DNA from: a virus
Strand: one strand, 5' to 3'
Length of the DNA: 20,315 bases
Virus record (IMG/VR): IMGVR_UViG_3300020810_000025
Span: 1-20,315 of that record
In this document: one piece after another, positions 13,237 through 20,315 of the stretch
Layout of the letters: each line of letters begins with the position of its first letter
Numbering within the stretch: the stretch's first letter is position 1
Translations under genes and position numbers: made by a program
The notes under the pieces: generated by a model
Told to the model about the DNA's origin: nothing
What the model saw: the letters and a program-made list of their open reading frames with translations, nothing else
Databases searched by the model: none

Positions 13237-14183
13237 GTTTATTTAAAAAAAGAGCATACTACAAACCGTTTGATTACGATTGGGCTTTTCAATCATACGA
13301 TATGCAACAAAAAATGCACTGGCTACCTAGTGAAGTTCCATTGCATGAAGACGTAAGAGATTGGAATGAACGATTAACTGTAGAAGAAAAAAACTTAATA
13401 GGACAAATCTTAAAGTTTTTTACTCAAGGAGATGTAGATATTTCTCAAGCATATTTAGATAAATATATTCCACAATTTAAAGCACCAGAAGTTAGAATGA
13501 TGCTGTCTGCTATAGCTACAAGTGAAGCTAATCATGCACATAGTTATTCATTATTGAATGATACTATTGGTTTACCTGATAAAGAATACAAAGCATTTCA
13601 AGAATACAAAGAGATGTCCGATAAACATGAATATTTGTTTGCATCTAAAGGCAAAGGACTAGAAGGATTAGCTAAAGAGATAGCATGTTTTTCTGCTTTT
13701 GGTGAAGGACTGCAATTATTTGCTTCGTTTGCAATGCTACTTAACTTCCAAAGATATGGACGTATGAAAGGCATGTGCCAAATCGTGACTTGGTCTATCA
13801 GAGATGAGACACACCATGTTGAAAGCATGATTAAATTGTTTCATCAATTAATAAAAGAAAACCCGAATATTTGGACAGAAAAATTTAAAGCAAGTATCTA
13901 TCAAACAGCTAGAGACATGGTTGATTTAGAAGATAAGTTTATAGATTTAGCATTTACAATGGGTGGTATTAGAGGACTTAAAGCAGAGGAAGTAAAACAA
14001 TATATTCGATATATTGCAGATAGAAGATTGCTTCAACTGTCTTTAAAACCTAATTATGGTGTTAAAACTAATCCTTTAGCGTGGTTAGATTGGGTTTTAA
14101 ATGGTGTAGAACATGCTAATTTCTTTGAAAATAGAGCCACAGAATACAACAAAGGTACTGTAACAGGTAATCTTTGGGACTAA
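13233..14183 (+). CDS. nrdB: Ribonucleotide reductase class I, small subunit
   Basis: A 316-aa NrdB that holds the diiron-tyrosyl radical cofactor. All six metal ligands are in order: D67, E98, H101, E158, E192 and H195. The last three lie in GEGLQLF and RDETHH. Y105 stands four residues after H101, the radical Tyr position (E. coli Y122), so this looks like a conventional tyrosyl-radical enzyme rather than a Tyr-less type. The C-terminus GTVTGNLWD resembles the tail that docks on NrdA. The start is ATG 13233, overlapping the previous stop as ATGA and giving the family N-terminus MSLFKKRAYYKPFDYDWAF. A longer reading to 13158 runs through the membrane-protein gene. Confidence 0.95.
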   Translation: MSLFKKRAYYKPFDYDWAFQSYDMQQKMHWLPSEVPLHEDVRDWNERLTVEEKNLIGQILKFFTQGDVDISQAYLDKYIPQFKAPEVRMMLSAIATSEANHAHSYSLLNDTIGLPDKEYKAFQEYKEMSDKHEYLFASKGKGLEGLAKEIACFSAFGEGLQLFASFAMLLNFQRYGRMKGMCQIVTWSIRDETHHVESMIKLFHQLIKENPNIWTEKFKASIYQTARDMVDLEDKFIDLAFTMGGIRGLKAEEVKQYIRYIADRRLLQLSLKPNYGVKTNPLAWLDWVLNGVEHANFFENRATEYNKGTVTGNLWD

Positions 14184-14185
14184 CC

Positions 14186-14198
14186 TTACACTTTTAGA
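14186..14198 (+). promoter_or_regulatory. Candidate phage RNAP promoter before the structural module
   Basis: TTACACTTTTAGA fills most of the 14-nt gap between nrdB and the next gene. It matches TTACACTATTAGA after the RNAP gene at 12 of 13 positions. It stands at the switch from metabolic to morphogenesis genes, where T7 has late promoters. If the start is at the G as in SP6 (14197), the transcript would begin almost at the next ATG, without a leader. Unproven. Confidence 0.4.
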
Positions 14199-14380
14199 TG
14201 AAAAACGTAATGGAAGATTTAGTTCTACCTGAAAATGTTAATGACTTAATAGAGTTATTAAACAAAGTTTACCCTGAAAAATCACCTGATTTAAAAGATG
14301 ATACTAAAACTATTTATTTTAAAGCAGGTCAAAGGGACGTTGTAAATTTTATTAACACACTAAAAGAGAGGGATAGCTAA
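14198..14380 (+). CDS. Small acidic protein of unknown function (60 aa)
   Basis: A 60-aa protein, MKNVMEDLVLPENVNDLIEL at its start, with the C-terminal segment FKAGQRDVVNFINTLKERDS. Small proteins ending in a GQR-V-F-like segment occur before the head genes of other marine podophages, to my recollection; no function is known. There is no ribosome site before ATG 14198 or the second ATG at 14210, so the transcript may be leaderless or translation may depend on nrdB. It ends 1 nt before the next gene. No membrane segment or metal site is present. Confidence 0.6.
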   Translation: MKNVMEDLVLPENVNDLIELLNKVYPEKSPDLKDDTKTIYFKAGQRDVVNFINTLKERDS

Positions 14381-14381
14381 T

Positions 14382-14594
14382 ATGTGCGGCTCAAGACCAA
14401 AAATGCCACCACCACCTAAACCTGCTCCAACGCCAGTTAACACTTCACAAACTGTGGGTGAACAAACTGCACCAGAGCTTGTTACGGCAAATGAACAAGA
14501 GTTAGATATTAAAAAGAAGAAGAAAAAGAAATCAGGCACGAGTGCTTTAAATACTTCTTCAGGTTTAAATATCGCTACTAACTCAAGTCTATAA
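14382..14594 (+). CDS. Small virion/tail-assembly protein, T7 gp7.3-like
   Basis: A 70-aa low-complexity protein. It has the proline-rich start MCGSRPKMPPPPKPAPTP, an acidic middle, a run of seven lysines (about 44-51) and the end SGTSALNTSSGLNIATNSSL. T7 gp7.3 has the same plan, with a lysine stretch followed by a Ser-rich Gly-Ile-Asn-Ile-type end, and also lies just upstream of the portal gene; it is a minor virion protein needed for tail assembly. The similarity is compositional and positional, so homology is likely but not certain. A GAGAGGG ribosome site lies about 10 nt before the ATG. The Cys2 is not in a lipobox after a signal peptide. Confidence 0.7.
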   Translation: MCGSRPKMPPPPKPAPTPVNTSQTVGEQTAPELVTANEQELDIKKKKKKKSGTSALNTSSGLNIATNSSL

Positions 14595-14597
14595 TAA

Positions 14598-16157
14598 ATG
14601 GAATATGCAGGTAGTTTACAGAAAGCAAATACAGCTAAAGAACGATACAATAAACTACTTACAGAAAGAGAACATTATTTAGATAGAGCCGAAGAGTGTA
14701 GTGAGCTTACTATACCCTCATTAATTAAACCTGAAGGTTTTACATCTTCAAGTGATTTATATAATCCATTCCAATCAGTTGGTGCAAGAGGTGTCAACAA
14801 TCTAGCAAGTAAACTTCTTTTACTTCTACTTCCCCCAAACTCCCCATTTTTTAGATTATCTATTGCAGGTGACGCTAAAAAAGAATTAGAAGAAAATAAA
14901 GAAATGAAAACAGACATAGAGAAATCTTTGTCAGTTATCGAAAAAGAAGTATCAAACAAAATTGAACAACTTGCTTTAAGAGTTTCAGTATTTGAAGCAC
15001 TTAAACATTTAATTGTTGCAGGAAATGTTTTAACTTATTTACCAAAAAAAGGAAGCATGAGAGTGTTTCCAATTTCTCAATATGTAGTTAGAAGAGATGC
15101 TTCAGGTAATATTTTAGAAATAGTGATTTGTGAAAAAGCAAGTATTTTATCTTTAGGAAAAGAAGTAGTAGCACAAGTTATATCTGACCCTGATTATAAA
15201 TCAGATGAAGATATAGAATTATACACACATATTTATAAATTAAATGATGATGAGTTTTATGTTTGCCAAGAAGTAAACGGTATTAAAATTCCCGAAAGTC
15301 AAGGTACATTTAAAAAAGAAAGAATGCCTTACCAAGCTCTAAGAATGGTTAGAGTTGATAATGAAGATTATGGTAGAGGGTATGTAGAAGAATTTATTGG
15401 TGATTTAAAATCTTTAGAAGGTTTATCACAAGCACTTGTAGAAAGTGCGGCGGCATCATCTAAAGTTGTTTTCATGGTTAGACCTAACTCTGTTACTAGA
15501 AAAAAAGATTTAGCTATGACTAGAAATGGTGACATTATTACTGGAACAGCAGAAGACGTAACCGTTTTACAAACACAAAAACAATACGATTTACAAGTAG
15601 TTGAAAGAAGTATTGCAAAATTAGAAGAAAGAATGTCTTACGCATTTTTACTACACACAGCAATACAAAGAGATGCTGAAAGAGTTACAGCACAAGAAAT
15701 TAGATACATGGCAGAACAATTAGAAACTGCTATGGGTGGTATATATTCATTACTATCACAAGAGTTTCAATTACCTTTAGTTTCTATTCTTATGAAAAGA
15801 ATGGAACAAGCAAATGAAATACCAAAACTACCTAAAGGAACTGTCCAACCAACTATTATTACTGGTATAGAAGCATTAGGTAGAGGAAATGATTTACAAA
15901 AATTAAGAGAATTTGTTGCAGAGATAGGAAATCTTGCACAGATAAATCCACAAGTTGTTCAGGCGTTAAACCCAGATGATTTAATCAAACGTATCGCTAT
16001 TGGTTTAGGTATAGATACAGATGGTCTATTAAAATCAGAAGAACAACTCGCACAAGAACAAGCGGCTCAACAAGAGCAAATGGAAAATGACCAGATGATG
16101 CAAATGGCAGAGAAAGCAATTCCTCAAGTTGCCAATAATTTATCTAAACCACAATAA
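14598..16157 (+). CDS. Portal / head-tail connector protein (T7 gp8-like)
   Basis: A 519-aa protein close to T7 gp8 in length (536 aa) and in its place between gp7.3 and scaffold. The N-terminus has the podophage portal pattern of helix YNKLLTEREHYLDRAEECSE, then TIPSLI and a segment with GVNNLASKLLLLLLPPNSPF. The central part includes RMPYQALRMVRV and YGRGYVEEFIGDLKSLEGLSQ, and ERVTAQEIRYMAEQLETAMGG lies in the C-terminal half. These are typical of T7-type connectors. Twelve copies should form the ring through which DNA enters and leaves the head. The acidic Gln-rich C-terminus is also typical. The start is 3 nt after the previous stop. Confidence 0.95.
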   Translation: MEYAGSLQKANTAKERYNKLLTEREHYLDRAEECSELTIPSLIKPEGFTSSSDLYNPFQSVGARGVNNLASKLLLLLLPPNSPFFRLSIAGDAKKELEENKEMKTDIEKSLSVIEKEVSNKIEQLALRVSVFEALKHLIVAGNVLTYLPKKGSMRVFPISQYVVRRDASGNILEIVICEKASILSLGKEVVAQVISDPDYKSDEDIELYTHIYKLNDDEFYVCQEVNGIKIPESQGTFKKERMPYQALRMVRVDNEDYGRGYVEEFIGDLKSLEGLSQALVESAAASSKVVFMVRPNSVTRKKDLAMTRNGDIITGTAEDVTVLQTQKQYDLQVVERSIAKLEERMSYAFLLHTAIQRDAERVTAQEIRYMAEQLETAMGGIYSLLSQEFQLPLVSILMKRMEQANEIPKLPKGTVQPTIITGIEALGRGNDLQKLREFVAEIGNLAQINPQVVQALNPDDLIKRIAIGLGIDTDGLLKSEEQLAQEQAAQQEQMENDQMMQMAEKAIPQVANNLSKPQ

Positions 16158-16169
16158 GGAAAATAACAA

Positions 16170-16895
16170 ATGGTAGAAACAGTAGAAATAAAACAAGAAG
16201 AGACTACTAGCGAAAAGCCAGTAGAGGAAAATGTTACACAAAGTAAACCTGAAGGTTTGCCAGAAAAGTTTAAATCAGTAGAAGACTTGGCAAAATCATA
16301 TCAGGAATTAGAAAAGAAACTTGGTGACAGTCAACCTAAAGAAACGGAAATATCTAAAGATACTAATTCAGATTTAGATATAGCTGAAAAAGCAGTTGAA
16401 ACCGCAGGGTTAAACATGGACACTCTTGCGTCTGAGTATGCTGAAAAAGGTGAGTTAGATGTAAAATCTTACGAAGCATTAGAAAAAGCAGGGATACCTA
16501 AAGATTATGTAAATCAGTTTATTGAAGGTCAAAAAGCAATAGCTGACCAACAAGCAACATCTATCAAAAATATGGTGGGTGGTGCAGATGCTTATACTGA
16601 GATGTCTAACTGGGCGGCAGAAAATATGTCTGAAGAAGAGAAAACTGCATACAACACAGCAGTCAATTCTAAAGATTTAGAAACTGCAAAGTTAGCTGTT
16701 GTAGGATTGAAAGCTAAATTTGAAAGAGCTAATGGTAACGAACCAAATTTACTTGAAGGCAAAGGAACAGTGTCAGGTGAAAAAGGTTATGCTTCATGGG
16801 CTGAAGTTACAAGAGCTATGGGTGATGAAAGATATTCTAAAGACCCTGCGTATCAAGCATTAGTAAAAGAAAAATTAGCTAACTCGGATTTATAA
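16170..16895 (+). CDS. Capsid assembly scaffolding protein (T7 gp9-like)
   Basis: A 241-aa acidic, helix-rich protein between portal and capsid genes, as T7 gp9 (307 aa). The N-terminus is Glu/Lys-rich and disordered-looking (METVEIKQEETTSEKPVEEN in character). It is followed by LPEKFKSVEDLAKSYQELEKKLG, a segment frequent in podophage scaffolds. The C-terminal part, with WAEVTRAMGDERYSKDPAYQ, is the likely capsid-interacting end. It should direct procapsid assembly and leave before DNA packaging. AAGGAAAA precedes the ATG by about 7 nt. Confidence 0.92.
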   Translation: MVETVEIKQEETTSEKPVEENVTQSKPEGLPEKFKSVEDLAKSYQELEKKLGDSQPKETEISKDTNSDLDIAEKAVETAGLNMDTLASEYAEKGELDVKSYEALEKAGIPKDYVNQFIEGQKAIADQQATSIKNMVGGADAYTEMSNWAAENMSEEEKTAYNTAVNSKDLETAKLAVVGLKAKFERANGNEPNLLEGKGTVSGEKGYASWAEVTRAMGDERYSKDPAYQALVKEKLANSDL

Positions 16896-16899
16896 AATT

Positions 16900-17028
16900 A
16901 TGAAAAATTCTTTATATAATAATCTTAATAAAAGAAAACGAGCAGGTACTTCTCGTCCAAAATCAAAAAGTACAATAAGTGTAAAAGCCTATGCAAAGAT
17001 GAAAAAAGGCTTTTCTAAAAAAACATAG
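16900..17028 (+). CDS. Small, very basic 42-aa protein between scaffold and capsid
   Basis: The ORF from ATG 16900 to TAG 17028, starting 4 nt after the scaffold stop. It begins MKNSLYNNLNKRKRAGTSRP, continues KSKSTISVKAYAKMKKGF and ends SKKT, so about a third of its residues are Lys or Arg. Charge and position suggest a nucleic-acid-binding or capsid-interior protein made with the head proteins; that is inference. I recall similar short RKRAGTSRPKxKSTIS-type proteins at this place in other marine podophages but cannot verify it here. No ribosome site is obvious, so translation may follow from the scaffold gene. Confidence 0.6.
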   Translation: MKNSLYNNLNKRKRAGTSRPKSKSTISVKAYAKMKKGFSKKT

Positions 17029-17031
17029 TTG

Positions 17032-17051
17032 TGCAACACTAATGTGTGGCA
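17032..17051 (+). repeat. Hairpin upstream of the capsid gene
   Basis: TGC-A-ACAC, loop TAAT, then GTGT-G-GCA forms seven pairs with one A-G mismatch. It starts 4 nt after the 42-aa gene. No T-run follows, so it is not an intrinsic terminator; an RNA processing site or mRNA-stabilising hairpin for the capsid message is possible. The rest of the 17029-17168 gap holds a 4-bp CCCT/AGGG hairpin (17084-17095) and two AAATAACT-containing repeats (17073-17083, 17109-17118). I found no clear promoter in it. Confidence 0.35.
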
Positions 17052-17168
17052 ACTGCCATCAACAATTTAGCCAAATAACTTGACCCCTTGCGAGGGACAA
17101 TCTTGACTAAATAACTGAATTGAAGAGGCTTTTATCAATAAACGTCATAAATAAACAAGGAGAACACT

Positions 17169-18146
17169 ATGGCAAACGCAAGTCCAGTTAAATTTGGAAA
17201 TGCTAATTCTGGTGCAACTCGTGATGACGCTTTGTTTTTAAAAGTATTCGCAGGTGAAGTTATTACTTCATTTGACAGAGCTTCAAAAACAGAGGGTGCT
17301 GATATGGTTAGAAGTATCAGTAATGGGAAGTCAGCAACTTTTCCAGTAATGGGAAGAATTGGTGCTTCATATCACGCAGTTGGTACTGAAATTACAGGTT
17401 CAGATATTAACCACAACGAAAAGGTTATTACAATTAATGACCTTTTAATATCTTCAGTATTCGTATCGAATATCGAAGAAGCAAAAAACCACTGGGACGT
17501 AAGGTCAGCTTACTCTACTGAAATTGGTAGAGCTTTGGCTTTTCAAAAAGATAAGCACATCTTACAAACTATTGGTCAAGCATCTTTAGCACCTGCAAGT
17601 ATTACTGGTGGAGATGCTACAAATAACGTAATAAACACAGGTATCGCATCTGCTACAGATGCTACTGCGGCTAATGCAATGATTGATGCAATCTTTGCGG
17701 CGGCTAAAGAACTTGATGCTAACTATGTTCCTTCAGAAGGCAGAAAATGCTTTATGAGATTGGAAGAATACTACAAATTAGCAAACGCTACAAATGCAGT
17801 GAATGTTGATTTCAGTGGTAACGGTTCAATCGCTGAAGGTAAAGTTCACAAAATTGCAGGTATTGAATTAGTACCTGTGGCACACTTTGTTAACTCTAAT
17901 GTAACTTCAGGTACAGACGCAGGTTCAGCAACTAATGGTGGTTCAACTCCTCAAGCAGTTGACCTATCAAACTTTGTTGCTCTTGTATCTCACCCTTCAG
18001 CAGTCGGAACTGTTAAGCTAATGGATTTAGCTGTTGAAAAAGAGTACGACATTAGAAGACAAGGTACGTTAATGGTAGCTAAATACAGCATGGGTCATGG
18101 TGTATTAAGACCAGAAGCGGCAGTCGGAATTAAAGAAGCGGCATAG
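17169..18146 (+). CDS. Major capsid protein (T7 gp10A-like)
   Basis: A 325-aa capsid protein (T7 gp10A is 345 aa). The N-terminal half follows T7 closely: ALFLKVFAGEVITSFDRAS, MVRSISNGKSATFPVMGRIG, NEKVITINDLLISSVFVSNI and EEAKNHWDVRSAYSTEIG. The end, PEAAVGIKEAA, is also of the usual type. It should adopt the HK97 fold and form the icosahedral shell. A strong ribosome site, AAGGAGA, stands 6-7 nt before the ATG, as expected for the most abundant product. The 140-nt leader is one of the longest gaps in the window. I see no slippery site supporting a gp10B-type frameshift product. Confidence 0.96.
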   Translation: MANASPVKFGNANSGATRDDALFLKVFAGEVITSFDRASKTEGADMVRSISNGKSATFPVMGRIGASYHAVGTEITGSDINHNEKVITINDLLISSVFVSNIEEAKNHWDVRSAYSTEIGRALAFQKDKHILQTIGQASLAPASITGGDATNNVINTGIASATDATAANAMIDAIFAAAKELDANYVPSEGRKCFMRLEEYYKLANATNAVNVDFSGNGSIAEGKVHKIAGIELVPVAHFVNSNVTSGTDAGSATNGGSTPQAVDLSNFVALVSHPSAVGTVKLMDLAVEKEYDIRRQGTLMVAKYSMGHGVLRPEAAVGIKEAA

Positions 18147-18159
18147 TCCCTCTTTACTT

Positions 18160-18199
18160 ACATTGGGCGGAGATTAACACTGACAATCCGCCCAGTGTT
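18160..18199 (+). terminator. Large hairpin after the capsid gene, T-phi-like position
   Basis: ACATTGGGCGGA (18160-18171) pairs with TCCGCCCAGTGT (18187-18198) over 12 bp with one G-U, closing a 15-nt loop. It lies between capsid and tail tubular A, exactly where T7 has its late terminator. There is no strong T-run after it (TCTCACAC follows), so termination may be partial, or the structure may protect the capsid mRNA. A competing 7-bp pairing, AACACTG (18176-18182) with CAGTGTT (18193-18199), uses the loop and the stem's 3' side. Confidence 0.6.
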
Positions 18200-18227
18200 C
18201 TCACACAAAATTTAACATAGAGGATAG

Positions 18228-18836
18228 ATGGCAACACAAATAACACCCACAACCGAATTACAAGCTGTTAACACAATGCTTTCTACGATTGGAGAAGCTC
18301 CAGTCAATAGTATTACAGGCACTACAACAGTTGATGTAAGTACAGCAAAAAATATTCTTAACGAAACATCTATGTCTATCCAATCTCAAGGGTGGAATTT
18401 CAACACACATACCAATTATAAATCTTTATCTTTAGATAGTGATAGCAAAGTTCCGCTTCCGTCTAACTGTGTAAAAGCAGATGCTAATGCACACTATAGA
18501 CAATATAATTATACAATAAGAAGTGGTTTTCTATATGATATGGATAATCATACTGATGTTTTTACTTCAGCTCCAAATTCAGTTGATTTAGTTCTAGTAC
18601 AACAATTTGAAGATTTACCAGAATACGCAAGACAATACATTACAATGAAAGCGGCAAGAAGATTTGCGGCTAGATTTATTGGCGATAAAGAAATTACACA
18701 ATTAATTGGTCAAGATGAAAATGAAGCATTAATGGCATTTCATCAAGCTGATAGCCAAGAAGCTGATGTCAATATTCTTGAAGGGGACAGCAATACATTT
18801 TCTATTATTCACAGAACTACTAGAAGGACTTATTAA
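18228..18836 (+). CDS. Tail tubular protein A (T7 gp11-like)
   Basis: A 202-aa protein (T7 gp11 is 196 aa). The opening TELQAVNTMLSTIGEAPVNS is the hallmark of gp11-type proteins. LNETSMSIQSQGWNFNTH, LVLVQQFEDLPEYARQYITM and KAARRFAARFIGDKEI follow in the family's order. Twelve copies should form the upper tail ring (gatekeeper) between portal and nozzle. The GAGGA ribosome site lies only 3-4 nt before the ATG, which is close. The gene follows the post-capsid hairpin by 28 nt and is separated from the next gene by 2 nt. Confidence 0.95.
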   Translation: MATQITPTTELQAVNTMLSTIGEAPVNSITGTTTVDVSTAKNILNETSMSIQSQGWNFNTHTNYKSLSLDSDSKVPLPSNCVKADANAHYRQYNYTIRSGFLYDMDNHTDVFTSAPNSVDLVLVQQFEDLPEYARQYITMKAARRFAARFIGDKEITQLIGQDENEALMAFHQADSQEADVNILEGDSNTFSIIHRTTRRTY

Positions 18837-18838
18837 AA

Positions 18839-20315
18839 ATGGGAAGTGTTGTTTCACAATCTATTCCTAACTTCTTAAATGGCATGTCTCAACAGACACC
18901 AACACAAAGAGGTATTAATCAAGGAGAAGACCAGATAAATTTACAAAACGGATTAGTAGATGGTTTATCAAAAAGACCTCCTTTAGATTTTGTAGCAACA
19001 TTAGACAACAGTAATATTTATTCTAACAAAACAAAATTTTGGCAAATACAAAGAGATGCTGACAATCAATATATCGTGGCATTATATAATGGTGGGGTAA
19101 AAGTATTTGGTTTAGATGGTACAGAAAAAACAGTTACAGTAGCAAGTGGGTCAGGTTATTTAACTTCTACAAACCCTAGAGAAAATTTTAAATTAGTTAA
19201 CATAGCAGATTATACATTTGTAGCTAACACAGGAACTACAGTTGCGGCTGATAGCACAACGTCTGCGGCTAAAGTAGAAGAGTTTTTAATTGTTTGTAAA
19301 TTAACAAACTACGGTAGAGAATATAAAGTTGCATTGAAACACCCATCAATGGCACAAGAACTAGAAGTAGTCTTTCAATTACCTTCAGGTAATGATGCGT
19401 CCACCGATAGTAAATTTAGAGATACAAATAAAATAACAGATATTCTTTTATATGGTACATCAAGTACACATTGGGACAGTGCCGCAGATGGTATTGGATT
19501 TAATGTTAGAAGAACAGATACGAATGCGTCTGTGTCAACAACACAAGGTTTAGCAAATTATTCTGGGTTTACGTCATATTTTACTTTTGAAGCATACGAC
19601 AGTGTAATCTATGGAAAACCTACCGACCAAAACGCTAACTATGAAATAACTACTTCAGATGGTTCTGGTAACACAGCCATGTATTCTATAAGAGATGAAA
19701 TACAAGATTTTAGTAAATTACCTTTTTATGGAAAAGAAGGAGTAATAATAAAAATTACTGGAGAAGAAGGTGATACACTTTCAGATTACTATGTAAAATT
19801 TTCAGGAAAGTCTGGTGTATGGAATGAAACTATTGCACCTGCTACCTCTATTGGTTTAGATAATTCTACAATGCCACACGCATTGATTAATAACAATGAT
19901 GGAACTTTTACATTTCAAGAATTAGATTGGACAGATAGAGTATGCGGAGACGCTGATACAAACCCTGACCCAACTTTTGTTGGTAAAAAAGTAAATAACT
20001 TAACTTATTATAAAAATAGATTAGGAATATTATCAGGAGAAAATTTAGTATTAACAGAAAATGCTTCTTTCTTTAATTATTTTGCTACAACATCAACACA
20101 AGTTTTAGATACAGACCCGATTGATATTGCGGCTTCAGGTACAGAAGTTAATACACTTAAAAACTCTGTTGGATTTAATGAAAGTTTATTATTATTTTCT
20201 GATACTGCACAATACAAACTAGATAGTTCAGGTGAAACTATTTCACCAACTTCAGCAATACTTAATCAAGTATCTTCATTTGAACATGATGATAAAGTTA
20301 CACCAGTATCAGCAG
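18839..20315 (+). CDS. Tail tubular protein B / nozzle (T7 gp12-like), partial
   Basis: An open frame from ATG 18839 that is still open at the window edge, about 492 codons so far (T7 gp12 is 794 aa). The N-terminus reads MGSVVSQSIPNFLNGMSQQ, then a DQINLQNGLVDGLSKRPPL segment. T7 gp12 has the same SQSI...G-SQQ and EGL-KRPPL elements. The middle is rich in beta-strand and Ser/Thr, with SFFNYFATTSTQVLDTDPID, a segment seen in gp12 homologues. Six copies should form the tail nozzle. It begins 2 nt after tail tubular A stops. The C-terminal third is outside the window. Confidence 0.93.
   Translation, partial: MGSVVSQSIPNFLNGMSQQTPTQRGINQGEDQINLQNGLVDGLSKRPPLDFVATLDNSNIYSNKTKFWQIQRDADNQYIVALYNGGVKVFGLDGTEKTVTVASGSGYLTSTNPRENFKLVNIADYTFVANTGTTVAADSTTSAAKVEEFLIVCKLTNYGREYKVALKHPSMAQELEVVFQLPSGNDASTDSKFRDTNKITDILLYGTSSTHWDSAADGIGFNVRRTDTNASVSTTQGLANYSGFTSYFTFEAYDSVIYGKPTDQNANYEITTSDGSGNTAMYSIRDEIQDFSKLPFYGKEGVIIKITGEEGDTLSDYYVKFSGKSGVWNETIAPATSIGLDNSTMPHALINNNDGTFTFQELDWTDRVCGDADTNPDPTFVGKKVNNLTYYKNRLGILSGENLVLTENASFFNYFATTSTQVLDTDPIDIAASGTEVNTLKNSVGFNESLLLFSDTAQYKLDSSGETISPTSAILNQVSSFEHDDKVTPVSA

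Noticed and set aside
14352-14372. T3-promoter-like ATTAACACACTAAAAGAGAG upstream of the gp7.3-like gene
   Set aside because: It needs a 2-nt spacer deletion relative to the T3 promoter, lies wholly in coding sequence, and its purine part is the next gene's ribosome site.
18120-18176. A gp10B-type frameshift extension of the capsid protein, as in T7
   Set aside because: No slippery heptamer in the correct frame is present near the capsid stop, and the alternative frame adds only a few residues.
1244-18228. Recurring AGAGGATAG (1244-1252, 9870-9878, 18219-18227) as a phage promoter element
   Set aside because: Two of the three copies are placed as Shine-Dalgarno sequences for following genes, and the third is part of the att repeat. 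One explanation for all is not supported.
1-20315. CRISPR arrays, insertion sequences, rRNA genes or toxin-antitoxin pairs
   Set aside because: I saw no regularly spaced repeats, transposase genes or matching small gene pairs anywhere in the window.

Overview
The window is a left-to-right block of a T7-like podophage (Autographiviridae type) genome, from near its left end into the tail-tube genes. Every supported protein gene is on the + strand, and gene order follows T7. RNA polymerase (gp1) comes first. It is followed by ssDNA-binding protein (gp2.5), Holliday-junction endonuclease (gp3), an amidase/lysozyme homologue (gp3.5) and primase-helicase (gp4). Next are DNA polymerase (gp5) and 5'-3' exonuclease (gp6). 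A gp7.3-like protein, portal (gp8), scaffold (gp9), capsid (gp10) and tail tubular proteins A and B (gp11, gp12) close the window; gp12 is cut by the right edge. The DNA is strongly AT-rich, and a T7-like core is combined with a tyrosine integrase, class I ribonucleotide reductase and an AdoMet decarboxylase-like gene. That mix resembles podophages of marine alphaproteobacteria such as SAR11 (pelagiphages). The host is an inference; no host gene is present.

Regions. (1) 1-1480, lysogeny module: a MarR-like winged-helix regulator, a tyrosine recombinase, and a 250-nt gap holding an apparent attP. The attP core copies the 5' half of a tRNA-Cys(GCA) on the minus strand and is flanked by two nested pairs of inverted repeats. 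(2) 1481-5530, polymerase and early metabolism: RNAP, SSB, endonuclease I, a lysozyme homologue lacking key catalytic residues, then a strong intrinsic terminator and a second hairpin. (3) 5531-10637, replication: a 56-aa gene, primase-helicase with an apparent internal gp4B-type start, two unknown genes, a compact family A DNA polymerase starting at TTG, a probable nuclease and the exonuclease. These are packed with 4-20 nt overlaps that imply translational coupling. (4) 10625-14183, nucleotide and host-metabolism genes: a DUF3310 protein, an AdoMet decarboxylase homologue, nrdA, two tiny membrane-protein genes and nrdB. (5) 14186-20315, morphogenesis, with a small basic protein between scaffold and capsid and a terminator-like hairpin after the capsid gene, where T7 has T-phi.

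How it works together: the integrase and MarR-like protein would decide and execute integration at tRNA-Cys. In lytic growth the phage RNAP would transcribe the rest. An SP6-promoter-like motif occurs after the RNAP gene and before the structural module, with a weaker copy at the exonuclease/DUF3310 junction. SSB, gp3, gp4, gp5 and gp6 replicate and process DNA, gp3 and gp6 recycle host nucleotides, and NrdAB makes dNTPs. The least ordinary points are the degenerate amidase, which may survive only as an RNAP regulator, the attP architecture, the candidate promoter series, and the membrane peptides inside the nrd operon.
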